Assembly (NCBI GenBank): GCA_963971535.1
Contig: OZ020591.1
Span: 13,113,577-13,177,576, forward strand
Reading direction: 5' to 3'
Length of the DNA stretch: 64,000 bases
Source of the DNA: Notolepis coatsorum
Lineage: Eukaryota > Chordata > Actinopteri > Aulopiformes > Paralepididae
The position numbers and the translations under genes are program-made. The notes beneath the pieces are model-generated. The model was not told the origin of the DNA and did not search any database. It saw only the letters and a program-made list of their open reading frames with translations. Every line of letters begins with the position of its first letter. Position 1 is the first letter of the stretch. Shown piece by piece: positions 22,577 to 33,368 of the stretch.

Positions 22577-23148
22577 TCTCTAAAAGCCCCACGCAATAGC
22601 ACAGAAAGACTCAGAAGGAGCTTCTATCCCCAGGCCATCAGGCTGCTAAACGAACAATAATCGCTAAACGAACAATAATCACTATGCAACAACCATCAAA
22701 TGCACACAGCACACACACCCACACGCACACACTCACTCAAACAAACAACACACTGCAGCACCCACTCTCCACACTTTAGATCACACAAACACACTTACAC
22801 TTTATATTTATTGATAAAGGATTTGCACTACAACTCGTACACCTACTGTGAATTGTACCTAAACTGCACCTCGTCCATTTATGCCTTGCACTATATAGTA
22901 TTGTATATTAGTACACTGCACAGTATTGTATATTGTATGGTAACTACGTAACGTCTACGAACATTGTACATATGTCTAAACTGAACACTGTGACCTCTTT
23001 TTTTACTTCTAATTTTTACTATGTTTTTATTTCATACTTATCTTGTCATGCACAGTCTCTGGAGCGCAACAGTAAGAAGCATTTTGTACAAAAGTATTCT
23101 GTACTTCTGTATGACAACTATTAAAGAAACTTGAAACTTGAAACTTGA
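22577..23148 (+). mobile_element. 3' end of LINE family C
   Basis: Encodes KAPRNSTERLRRSFYPQAIR-LLNEQ then stop, the C-terminus of the LINE at 52259-55244 (there STERLRSSFYPQAIRLLNEQ). The 3' UTR words GCAACAGTAAGAAGCATTTT and ACTATTAAAGAAACTTGAAA match it in reverse complement. It ends with (GAAACTT)n. Confidence 0.88.
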
Positions 23149-23741
23149 ATGTTCAGGCAAGAATTCACCGCAAGAAAATGTGTTGCTAATCTTTGTTCAG
23201 TACAATATGATTGGAAAAATAAGCTACATCTGGAATGAATAAAGTGATTTCTTTTTTTTAACTGTCAAGGGTACCAGCGTCTTTTTCTCCAGTAGCGCGA
23301 CTAATATCCATATCAGTTACATCATCCAAGGTATTGTTACTCAATGTTTGTGAGCGTGGTTTGGAGATATTCACAGTAATTGTTAATTCAGTAAAGTAGT
23401 CAGATCTACTCTTTATTGAAGGTACTGATATGATATGATTCTATGATTAATACTACAAATGTAATGGTCCTCAATGAGTATAACAATTACACAAAACATT
23501 AGCTTTATATCAGCCTTTCTGAAAGAAGAAATGGTTTCTTTATATAATTTGAAATAAAAAAATAACATGTTCCTTAGTCCTGTATTATGATCAAACAATT
23601 ACACAAAAATACATCCTATATAGACTCATATGCCAAAACATTCAGAAATACCCAAATGATGCGAGTTTGTTTTTTTATGACATGCACAACTACAAGCTTT
23701 TAAGAACACTGACATAACCGCTGAATATCACTGAAATCCAA
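23149..23741. other. AT-rich DNA, nothing recognised
   Basis: No frame, border or RNA gene seen between the LINE end and composite element copy 1. Confidence 0.3.
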
Positions 23742-26700
23742 GTTCTGTTTCATTAGGGGCTCTGCTTGGCATCACTACTGCACTATCTCGCGTACGTGCA
23801 CGCGTACTGAATAAACCACAAATGTACCTCTAATACCAGTATTAGTCTGACCACACCCCTCATCAGCTTACCTTCATAAGCAGGTGTGTGGTCACCTGCT
23901 CTCCTCCTTCTCGCTTTCACCACAAGGAAGAAGTGCCTCGGTAGATCCCCACACTTGACACCATGATGGAAGAAAGGTTTAGGAGCAGCTTTGGGAAACA
24001 AGGATACGTTGACATCATATCTTTATTTTCTCTCTCACTATTTTCGAGAAAATACGGCGATATTGTCTTCGTACTGGAGTGTCTGGAAGATGATGATCAT
24101 TCTAAAAACCCTCCACCGGTTTTCGTATTGGGAGCACGCCGCTGCATGCTTCTCAACTGCAGTTCCTTGCTGTGTTTGTTGGGGTGAAACCTGTCAGGCC
24201 ACAGCTGAACTGTCGGACATGCCGCTGTTGTGAGAAGCGGTGCGTTCCAGGTTGGGTGAGTAGTGTTTGCTGGCGGGCTCCACTTGTCTGTTAGTGCTAT
24301 GGGGGCTACTTGACAAAGTTTATGGAAACCGGCCCCAGGCTAGGGTCCTTTGTTCAGCCACCTAGGCGACAGAAGGCCTTGGTCTGGAGACCATTATAGT
24401 TTTAACTAGTGGGCCGCGACCATTGACACTGGTGATCCCTGTGTGTTCTGGACGAGTGGATTTTCTCTGTCACCGTGTTAAGGCCCCATCTTTCATATCC
24501 AAATGAGAGTATTCCTTCACGAGGGGATATGTGCATGTAATGTGCGATAGCGGCAGATTCATGTTCAAAGTCAGCTACACAGGCCAGTTGGTACTGTGCT
24601 GATTCCGTCGGATGTGGTAAAGTCACCGTTGTGAAGCGGTGTTGACATCTTGTTTTCTCTTTTCTCTTAAAAAGTGAGGAGAGGTTCAGAACGGCGGCCT
24701 GTCTGGGTGAGTGTTATGTCATTGTTTACATGTTCATAGCTTACGGTTAGCCAGTCAGCTGTTAACTGCTGCGTTAGCCTGCTGGATCGCTGCATGGCCT
24801 GCTTAAGGCCTACTATTAGCCAGTCAGCTGTTAGCTGCGGGGCTAGCATGTCGTGGTCGCTAGGTAACGTTAGCTTGCTGCTATGGCCATGGCCTGGCGC
24901 GGGGTAGCTTAGCTTCTCGCGCGCCGCCGTGAGCTCGCTTCTGATCGCGTGCGTCGTTAGATCGGCGTCTCGCGAGCAGAAGCAATAGCACCCGAACGGT
25001 TGGAGCAGCCGTTAGCTTGATGCTATTCTGTTGAACGTGCTTTGATTTTAACATGTTTTACACTCTTGACCACGACGTCATCCTTGACAGGGGATGTTCG
25101 TCGACCCTGCCCTGAGCCTGGACGGGGATTGCGTCAACAAAGAGGACTGTAGCGACTGGTTGGAGCGGCGACGCTGCCCGGATCGAACAACACAGGACGG
25201 CTGTGTTCTACGGTGTCTTGTGACTGCACTTCGCTGATCTGCGTTCCGGGTAGGAACGGGGTTGACCAGACCTCATAACACGTCTTCTGGTTTTACTTTG
25301 CTAAATGTATTGTGAATAACGGTGTTTTTCCCAAAACGTGTGTTGCTACAATGCATTTAGGATACGTTGCGGGTTATGTGTGAGCTGTTTTTGTCACTGG
25401 CAGTTAGCTTCTCCGTGCAAACGGGATGTAATGATCTGGTTGTTGTGTGAGTAACACGGCCGTGTACTCACAACTAAGGTAACTAACCTATGAAGCTATG
25501 CTTGGTGACAAGTGAGTAAAAGAATTTTCTTTCTCAGACTGTAATGACAATGAACAGTGTGTTCACACATTAACAGGTTTTCCTGTTTTAACTGGCCGTA
25601 TTGAGGGTAAAATAGGAGGATTGTGTTTTCCCCCCCGGTTCCCTGGGGACTTTATCACCTCCTATCAGACATGTTGTGCATTAATTGTGTCTTTTGTGTG
25701 GTAGGGATACGATGTAACTCTTAGCTTGATTGCTGAGGTTGTGCTAAATCTGCTGGAGAAACTTATTTCCTAAAGGGAAATTGGTTTGGTTGCTGTCATG
25801 TGTGCTTAGCAAGGCCTGTGGTCGATACTAATCAAGAATGATGTATTCTCTCATTGTGAAAAAAACGGCGTTCCTCTGTTGAGTGTTTTTGCCATTTTTT
25901 GTAGGTGATGATGGGTTGTGTGTGTCATGTGACCTACAACTGGGTTGTACTGGCCACAGAAGCACATGTGTATGTTGGACCGGGGTTCTTATAGCCCTCT
26001 CTATTCTGTGTTTTTCCTTAGTAAAAATCAGATAGCAGGTTAGCTCATGCGCTGTGTGGAGCTGTGAAACGCTTCATAGAGCTGACTATGACTGTGTCAT
26101 ATTCTCTTTTTGTCGTTACGTCGTATCATGGGTGTGGGGTCGTAAAGGGGTGAACTGGTAACCTTTCCTCTCCCCATTGTTCTGTCGGTCAGGGGTACAC
26201 CCCCTGTCCTTCAAGGTTCCCGTCACGTGGCGGTTCGGCACGTTACGGGGGGGGGGGGGGGGGGGAGGGAGTTCCTGGTCCCACGGCCTGGTATATTGGG
26301 CGTGTGCACCGCAGGAATTCCCCCGCCATAGAGTACGTCACCGTGCGCGTCTCTGTTGGTAGGACTTCCGTGTGCTGTTCAGGTCCATGTGATGGATCTG
26401 TTTTCAGGGGGGGTGGTCAGGGCTCCTCCTCACCAAGCGCCTATTCAGGCCTTCTGTGAGTTCGGACTCCTTCTTCCATGTGAGGAAGCCTCCATCAGAG
26501 TACAGAGCCTTCCTCCTCAGATTGTCAAAGTGAGTGGACCCTCTAGAAGGGTCCTTTTCTATTGTATGTATATTCGATTCAATTCGTTTATTGAGTGTGT
26601 ATGGGTTCAGTGCCTCTTCCCCGGAGGCCCTAAAACCAGTTTTTTACATGGCTCAAGGTGCAATATATTCTTTTCAATCTGTACAGCTCGCGTGGGAAGT

Positions 26701-27464
26701 CTCTCTGGGGATCCCCGTCTCTTTCCTATGGGAGGGTGGTGGGATGTAAAAATGTGAACATTTTTTACCCCGGCTGTGTAGACTGGGATACATACTGTTG
26801 ATGCTTCCTTCTTTCTATTCCAGAAGTGTTGGAGTTAGGGAGTGTCACACCCCTCTTGTCGTTCCCCTGGGCGCCTTGGGGATTCAATGACAGGTCTCAA
26901 TAGCCTGTTCATTGATGGGGGTGTGTCCCGACGCACGTATAGTGCTAGCTCGCTGTAAACAGGCGATTGACTGGCACGCCTTGGTTGCTTGTGGTTGAAA
27001 CAGCGTTTTTATAAAGCAACTGAGATGGGGGTTTTTCCTCTTCCGACGACCACATCCCATGACCTGGGTGGGTTGTCGACGGATTCTCGTTCATGTCTGG
27101 GGGATGATGACGGGATGGATCTGAACATATGTAGTGGGGTCTCACGCCCTTGGGGTGGGCCACCAGGAGCGGTTCGTCCGAACGTCTGGGTGGCGCCTTC
27201 TTTTCATGTTAAGATCAACACGCATATCTGCCCTTCTCCTGGAGTAGGCATGTCGGCGTGGTTAGGGCACGGGACTGGTTCTGGTCACGCTGGTCCAGAT
27301 CAGTTGAACCCGTTGTCCGCCGGGGATGCAGATCTGCTGTTCTGGTACCCTGAGGGACTTGGGCTTTTTTCAGGGGGAAAAATGCCAGGTCGGTCTGGGT
27401 GTCACAGGGTTAAGCGCTATGGAGACCCTGGTTGGGTATGTTTTTACTCAGCACTGTCGTCATG

Positions 27465-27583
27465 GCTTACAGCCATGCCATTCTGTACGCGCTCGATCTC
27501 GTCGGATCTCGGCCGCTACACAGGTTGGTCCTGGTTAGTACTTGGTTGGGAGACCGCCGGGGAATACCAGGTACGGTGTGCTT
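27465..27583 (+). pseudogene. 5S rRNA-derived sequence 1 (full length, diverged)
   Basis: 119 bp align end to end with vertebrate 5S rRNA: GCTTACAGCCATGCC at the start, GATCTCGTCGGATCTCGG in the middle, CTGGTTAGTACTTGG, GGGAGACCGCC (box C region) and GAATACCAGGTAC near the end. The box A region is altered (GGCCGCTACACAGG). A TTTTT, the usual pol III stop, follows about 20 bp downstream at 27603. The same stretch and T run are kept in copy 2 (56949-57067). Too diverged to be a working ribosomal RNA, but the internal promoter could still be used. Confidence 0.85.
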
Positions 27584-28162
27584 AGGGGCTGGTTCTCCAT
27601 TATTTTTCGCTCCTCTCTCACGCATGGCGAAGAGGGGCCTGTGGGGGTGGTTTTTTGACCTCCTCTGGTGACCCTGTGCTTCCCGTACCGCCAGGCCCGG
27701 TCCGAAGTGATGTTTGCGACCCGTAGGCCTGGGTTAACCCTTTTTGGAAACTGAAACACTTGTACTGCGGTATAGCCGGTGTATACCCGCAGGTGTGTTT
27801 TGGAGTTTTTTCTTGAGGGGTTATAGGAACAACCACCGCATTGGGTAACACCGAGGTGGTTGATTCCCTGGTGTGTTGGAGCAGTGTCAACTCCCGGGTT
27901 CACCGTTTGAGGGTGCCCCTGCACGTTCATGACGTCTGCCAATCGTGTCAGCCTTCTCTGCCTCGACCCCTCTGGGTGGGGGTTTTTAAATGGAGGCTTG
28001 GTCATGCAACACCGCCAGCTTACGCTCCTTCCGCCGGGGCGGCTGTGTTCAGCTGTCCCCTCTGGCGCCTGTCTCGTCCGCAGTCTCCAGGCTAGGGTTA
28101 ACAGCCTGTTGCCTGGTTTTTCCCCGGTGCGCTGCCTGCTTCCGTTGGTTAACCTTTTTTGT

Positions 28163-28200
28163 GTGCTTACGGCCATGCTGACTGTCTGTTCTGCAGGGTT
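28163..28200 (+). pseudogene. 5S rRNA-derived stub
   Basis: GCTTACGGCCATGCTGACTG resembles the first 20 bases of 5S rRNA and then departs. It lies between the two longer 5S-like stretches and is also present in copy 2 near 56345-56370. Confidence 0.55.
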
Positions 28201-28243
28201 AGTGTGCCAGGCGGTGTACTGTTGGGGGGACGGGGCCCGCTCG

Positions 28244-28357
28244 GCTTACGGCCATACCGACCTGAACACGCCCGATCTCGTCCGATCTCGGAAGCTGAGC
28301 AGGTTCTGGCCTGGTTAGGACTTGGGATACCGCCTGGGATTACCAGGTGCAGTAACT
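28244..28357 (+). pseudogene. 5S rRNA-derived sequence 2
   Basis: About 114 bp very close to fish 5S rRNA: GCTTACGGCCATACC, TGAACACGCCCGATCTCGTC, CGATCTCGGAAGCTGAGCAG (box A region), CCTGGTTAGGACTTGG, then CCGCCTGGGATTACCAGGTG. A few bases of the GATGGGAGACC box C are missing. In composite copy 2 only the two ends remain (56240-56288), so the middle was lost there or gained here. Confidence 0.88.
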
Positions 28358-28886
28358 GGGGGGCCTTTGTCCGAATACGCTGGCGATGTGGGGGGCGGGG
28401 CACTACGTGCCCACCTGGTGGGGTCTTGATGCTGGCATCATGGACTTCTCCGGGCCCCCATTCCAGGGAGTCCAGTCCTTTTGGTGGGTCTGGGTCTTCC
28501 TTCGCGCTCCGCTGCTACGGCCTTGCCACGGGGTTGGGTTTGCCCTTGACCCCGTGATTCTGGGGGCAGTAACGAGGTTGTTCCTCCGTTCGTTCCCGGG
28601 TGGCATGCGGGTTGTGCGTGTGTGTAGTCGTGGGGTCAAGCCACGGTCTGCTCACCCTGTGCGTTAAGTTGCTTGAGTGCCTCTTCGCACGGTCGGGTCC
28701 GTCGCCTTCCCGTGAAGCCTCTAATAGGGGGGATACCCTCCATTAGGGGGGGTCGGGGGGGCTCGGCCCTCCCTGTTCTGATGGTTTTGGGGGGCTGTCA
28801 GCGGGGTGTATTTGTCAGCCAGCGGCTCCGCTTGGCCTCCCTTTGTGCAGTAGTGATGCCAAGCAGAGCCCCTAATGAAACAGAAC

Positions 28887-29175
28887 GTTAGGTTATGACT
28901 ATAACCAAGTTCTGTTAATTAGGGGTGACGCTTGGCATCAGACGGCCGCTGCAGCCCTTGACCTCACCTTGTGGTTAAAGCTTGGGAAGGAGGAGAGCAG
29001 GTGACCACACACCTGCTTATGAAGGTAAGCTGATGAGGGGTGTGGTCAGACTAATACTGGTATTAGAGGTACATTTGTGGTTTATTCAGTACGCGTGCAC
29101 GTACGCGAGATAGTGCAGTAGTGATGCCAAGCGTCACCCCTAATTAACAGAACTTGGTTATAGTCATAACCTAAC
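28887..29175. mobile_element. Short unit of composite copy 1
   Basis: 289 bp with identical 54-bp inverted arms. The inside shares the terminal ~200 bp of the long unit (TATCTCGCGTACGTGCACGC, AATACCAGTATTAGTCTGAC, AGCAGGTGTGTGGTCACCTG in either orientation), plus GACGGCCGCTGCAGCCCTTG. It looks like a deletion derivative of the long unit that now forms its neighbour. Confidence 0.8.
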
Positions 29176-29199
29176 GTTAATGTATATCTTAGAAGTTTG

Positions 29200-29435
29200 C
29201 GACCATGTCGACCTGAACAATGGGGGATTAATAAGAACGAGCCGCCTCGGAGAGAAGACGGCCGCTGCTGCTGAAACCACCGCCTCGCGTCGCCTCGCTG
29301 GCTCTTCCGCCTCACAGCGCGGCAGTGGGCGATAATGGGGGTGTGCTAGCGCGCGGTCACGTGGGCTTAGTGGCCAATCAGAGGAACCCGGAAACCGAAC
29401 TGCGTTGTATTTGGCATAGACGCAGGAGGGGTGGG
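29200..29435 (+). repeat. CCAAT-box repeat, inverted partner of 22031-22250
   Basis: AATAAGAACGAGCCGCCTCG, GGCTTAGTGGCCAATCAGAG and ACTGCGTTGTATTTGGCATA match 22031-22250 as reverse complement. With that segment it brackets composite copy 1. Confidence 0.8.
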
Positions 29436-29439
29436 TGGG

Positions 29440-29765
29440 GGACACTGTACCACTGTACAAGCAAAACTGTACATTGGAATATTGACAAGACCATACTTGG
29501 TAATTTACTGTACATTGGAGGGGGTTGTGTTAGGACATTTACAGGGGCCACTCTATTCTCTTATGCAACTCATATTCACTCCACAAACTGAAATATACAT
29601 ACATTGTTGAATGAACAGCCTGTTTCTTGAAGTTAGACTCTCCTCTAAATTGTAACCCGCCTCTCTATAACAGAATTTTTGGATGTTACCCGGGAGTGAA
29701 TTGTTTCGTGCTTTAAACATGATTTGTGCAGTCTTAAATTCAGCCAGGTCCCAGAGTTTCATGGC
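29440..29765 (-). pseudogene. LINE C-terminal fragment and 3' UTR
   Basis: In minus sense the reading MKLWDLAEFKTAQIMFKARN-NSLPGNIQKFC matches the post-RT end of jockey-group LINEs. The 3' UTR part (AACTGTACATTGGAATATTG, ATTGGAGGGGGTTG) recurs at 44020-44215. Confidence 0.65.
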
Positions 29766-29911
29766 ATGTGATTTAAAAAATAGTGTGTGTTTGTGTGTTT
29801 CAGATATCCTACCTTATTGATAATCAAATCAAAATCAAATGTATTTGTAAGGCCCGACAACACACGTTAATGTCCCCATGGGCCATACTTTTGCTATGCT
29901 ATACACTACAG

Positions 29912-29985
29912 CAGGGGTGGCCAACCCGCGGCTCGCGAGCCGCATGCAGCTCTTTGCCCGTCAATGTGCGGCTCTTCCATCCATA
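29912..29985 (+). mobile_element. hAT element end (CAGGGGTGGCCAACCCGCGG)
   Basis: CAGGGGTGGCCAACCCGCGG followed by CTCGCGAGCCGCATGCAGCT is a typical vertebrate hAT terminus. It runs directly into a long TA repeat, and the opposite end was not found in the window. Confidence 0.55.
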
Positions 29986-29991
29986 AAAAAA

Positions 29992-30122
<131 letters not shown>

Positions 30123-30179
30123 TTTTTACTTTTTTTTTTTTTCTTTACTTTTTTTTTTTTATGTCACTCATTCCATAAG

Positions 30180-31020
30180 GACATAGAATAAACATTTAAA
30201 AAAAAATTTAAATGGTCCATTGGCATGTTCTTGCGATCTGAATCTAGGGACATAATAGATCAGTGTCAGAAATAGTGTGTCTGTTACTAGGCTTGAGTAA
30301 ATTGTAATGAACCAAAGGAGAATATCAATTCTATTTAATATTTTTTTTATCTTTGACTGTGAATAACACCATGCTAAAACTGACCAGACCTGAAAAATCT
30401 AAGCAAATGAATAAAGGGAAGATTATTAAACAGAAGGTTTTGTAGATACAGTACTGAATTCTGCCATCTTTTTTATAATGTAAATTTCTCCACCATTTTT
30501 CATCGTATTACAACACCGTTTTTTGCAAGACGTTCACAGAAAGGTATAGAGAAACTAACTGTGTTCTGTTTTATGGCAATAACGTTCAGGTTTGTGGGAG
30601 ATAATCCCAAAAAATAAGAGAAATAAAAAAGTAAATCCAGAAGTCATGATTGACAGGGGCTGGTGTGAGTAGGGTAGTTTTTCGAAATTCGAAAGCCCTG
30701 AGTCTCTTCCTTCAAAAGACTACACTCACTTTTGGCTGTGCCACTTCCTCCTGTCAATAGACCACGCAACACTTCTGGGATTCTGAAATCGGGGAGGAGA
30801 TTGCGGGGGGGGGGGGGGCAAATGAATGAATGTGGATGAGAGCCTTGACATTAAGTGATTGCAGATACGGCTGTGGGGGTGCTAGAGACATGATCGAATA
30901 GACTTGTATGCGCCTGAATCTCCTGAACACGGCGCGAGACATTCCTAATCGATCAGAACTAAATCGGCCGCGAAAAAGACCGTTTTTAAGCATCGATTCC
31001 CCATGCACATGCGCAGATTG
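30180..31020. other. No recognisable gene
   Basis: AT-rich, with a G run near 30807. TGACAGG...CCTGTCA flanks about 100 bp at 30650-30758, a weak inverted pair. Nothing else can be supported. Confidence 0.3.
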
Positions 31021-31029
31021 GCCACGGAG

Positions 31030-31560
31030 CAGTGGCGGCCCGTCAATGGGGGCGCTAGAGCGCCGCCCTCCCTGTTAAAAGAGAGAAGAAGAAGACATTT
31101 TAAATTTTTTTTTATTATAGCCCTATAAATAATATAAACATGTTTAAAATGAATAATATTTACTCATTTTAAGTATGTTTGTGTTTCCAATGCACAATAT
31201 AACGTTAATATATCAAATATAAATAATTGTTTTCATGAACAGGAAGTGACTGTCTGATAGAGAATACGTTCCGTAGCCGCATTTCTCTCGGGCAACCCGT
31301 AGCTGCATTTCTCTCGGGCTAGATGCAATAGCGCTTACAGTGGGCGTGCTGTATCCGTCGCAGCCAATCAGTGCGTAACGCGCTGTGCGTTGAAATATGA
31401 TGTATTATGATGGAAGCCGGGCGCGTTTTAAAGCGATCAAAGCAAGCAGCGTCTATAATTTCCGTAGCCGCATTTCTCGGAGACGCTCTCTGATTGGCCG
31501 ATGCCAGTTTTTTCCGTAGCCGCATTTCACGGAGACGCTCTCTCTGATTGGCCGACGCCA
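31030..31560 (+). repeat. Possible hAT-like end and CGTAGCCGCATTTCTC repeats
   Basis: CAGTGGCGGCCCGTCAATGG at 31030 looks like a CAGTGGCGG-type hAT terminus. Further on, CCGTAGCCGCATTTCTC-type words occur four times (31274-31525), and CTGATTGGCCGA CCAAT motifs occur twice. It may be the 5' part of the element that carries the SWIM-YqaJ gene; this is inference. Confidence 0.4.
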
Positions 31561-31768
31561 GTTTCTGGTTAGTAGATAGTTACTCGATGCTAGCTGTTGC
31601 TCGTCACTCACACAGTACTTGTTGCCTAAGGCTAACAAGAAGCTATATATATGGATGCAGTGTGGACATGGATGGACATCAACACAGTCTGGACAGTGGA
31701 TATACTTTATCAAGCCCTTCTGCCCGCTGGACCACTGTGCGTTTCAACTTAACAAGTGAGAGTTGCGA

Positions 31769-31912
<144 letters not shown>

Positions 31913-33368
31913 TGTGTAGGGCATATTGGAAGCGTGGCTGCATTTGACTGACTGTGATCATATATTGATTGATGGCAATGGTGATAGTTGTACCTAATTA
32001 AATATTCGCCAATGCGTGGTACATGTTTGCAAAATGTTTGGTATAGCGCCCCTCATGGAGAAGAATGTACCGGCCGCTACTGCCACAGAGTGTGACGCAA
32101 CGCACATCCACCCTGGAATGTTCCATTAGAGGGGGTGTTGTGTTGTGAGAATGTGAGCGGCAGGTTACGATATTTAAAAAATTGCTAGCTATATGAGTAC
32201 CTTGCCAGCTGCTGAAAAGTGCCGGTATTTGAACAAAATTGCCTGCTTTGGTGGCCAATGTCCTTTCAGCAGAACAGGAGAATGGAAAAACGATCCCACT
32301 CAATGGGCAGACGTGTCTTATGGCGACATCTACAATTACCTGATTGAGTCTCCAGGTATAGACTAGTAATGTTGATTTTCAGTCATCTATGACATTTTTT
32401 GCCTAGATATACAAAAAATGTCATATATGTCATATATTATACGTCTATACCAGCACCTGCTAGACTAGAATAGGCTGTCATTAGCCTACTATGTAGCCTA
32501 AGCTACTGATTATAAATGCACAACACTGTGCAATATTACACTTACTGTATTCCTTTTACTGTTATATTATATTTTATTCTATCTTAGGCACTTTGTTTTG
32601 TTATTCTTATTTGTGACTTGTTCTGTCTAAATGTTTAATGTGAGCGATGTGTAGTGTCAAATGTCCCTTGGGATAATAAAAGTATTTGTATGCTATCATG
32701 CATAGCATTAATTTCCATGGTCTCATACAGGTGTTTACACAGCTACAAAAATGAAAAACTATAAATCCCTGGAGGCGCACATGTTTTTTTCGAGTGGTTG
32801 GGTATCTATTGTGCAGCACTATAAACCCGAAAAAGACATGACAGTATTCAGAACCCAGGTGAAGCCATCCTGGAGGGTCACAGAGAAACCCCACAATACA
32901 TGGGTCGCTGCCAGGAGCACAGGAGACATTGTAAGTGCTCACTGCGATTGCATGGCAGGGTAAGCTGACACTCAAACAATACTATAATTAATAATACCTA
33001 CACTTGGTTGAGAAAAGTAATGAGTTCTACATCTTAATATAACATATTGAATGAAATTACTGTAGTTAAAAGTAACTTCCATTTCAGACTCGGAGAGACA
33101 TGCTCTCATGTGGGGGCATTGCTTTTTAAACTGGAGACATCGGTCCCTTTGGGCTTTACCAGTGTGGCCCCCACCAGCATAGCCTGTGCATGGAACAAAG
33201 TCTCCACCAAAAAGGTGGAGGGAGATAGAGTTTCAAATATAAACTTTTATTCGGACAAGGCAAAGAGTACGGGAGGCAGGGCACGGAAAGGCCCAATTCC
33301 AGTCGCCAACCCACAGCAACAAGAGCAGTTCCTTCACCTGTTGGCTGCGACTGGAGATCTCCCTGTAC

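Larger units (their letters stand above)
23745..29175 (+). mobile_element. Composite inverted-repeat element with 5S-derived inserts, copy 1
   Basis: Two units side by side. The long unit (23742-28886) has perfect 42-bp terminal inverted repeats beginning GTTCTGTTTCATTAGGGGCT. The short unit (28887-29175) has perfect 54-bp inverted repeats beginning GTTAGGTTATGACTATAACC. GTT flanks both outer ends (23742-23744 and 29176-29178), compatible with a 3-bp target duplication. The interior is noncoding as far as I can tell, GC-rich from about 26.1 kb, with a G run at 26250 and 5S-rRNA-like stretches at 27465, 28163 and 28244. The copy at 55422-60586 has the same order in the opposite orientation. 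Small open frames conserved between copies encode nothing recognisable. The superfamily is unknown. Confidence 0.8.

Noticed and set aside
24402-24626. 74-codon frame kept in both composite copies (59703-59927)
   Set aside because: Several differences between copies are replacements, and no family is recognised. It could be noncoding DNA without stops by chance.
28244-28357. A working 5S rRNA gene
   Set aside because: Box C bases are missing, there is no T-run terminator at the usual distance, and it sits in a mobile element. Called 5S-derived.
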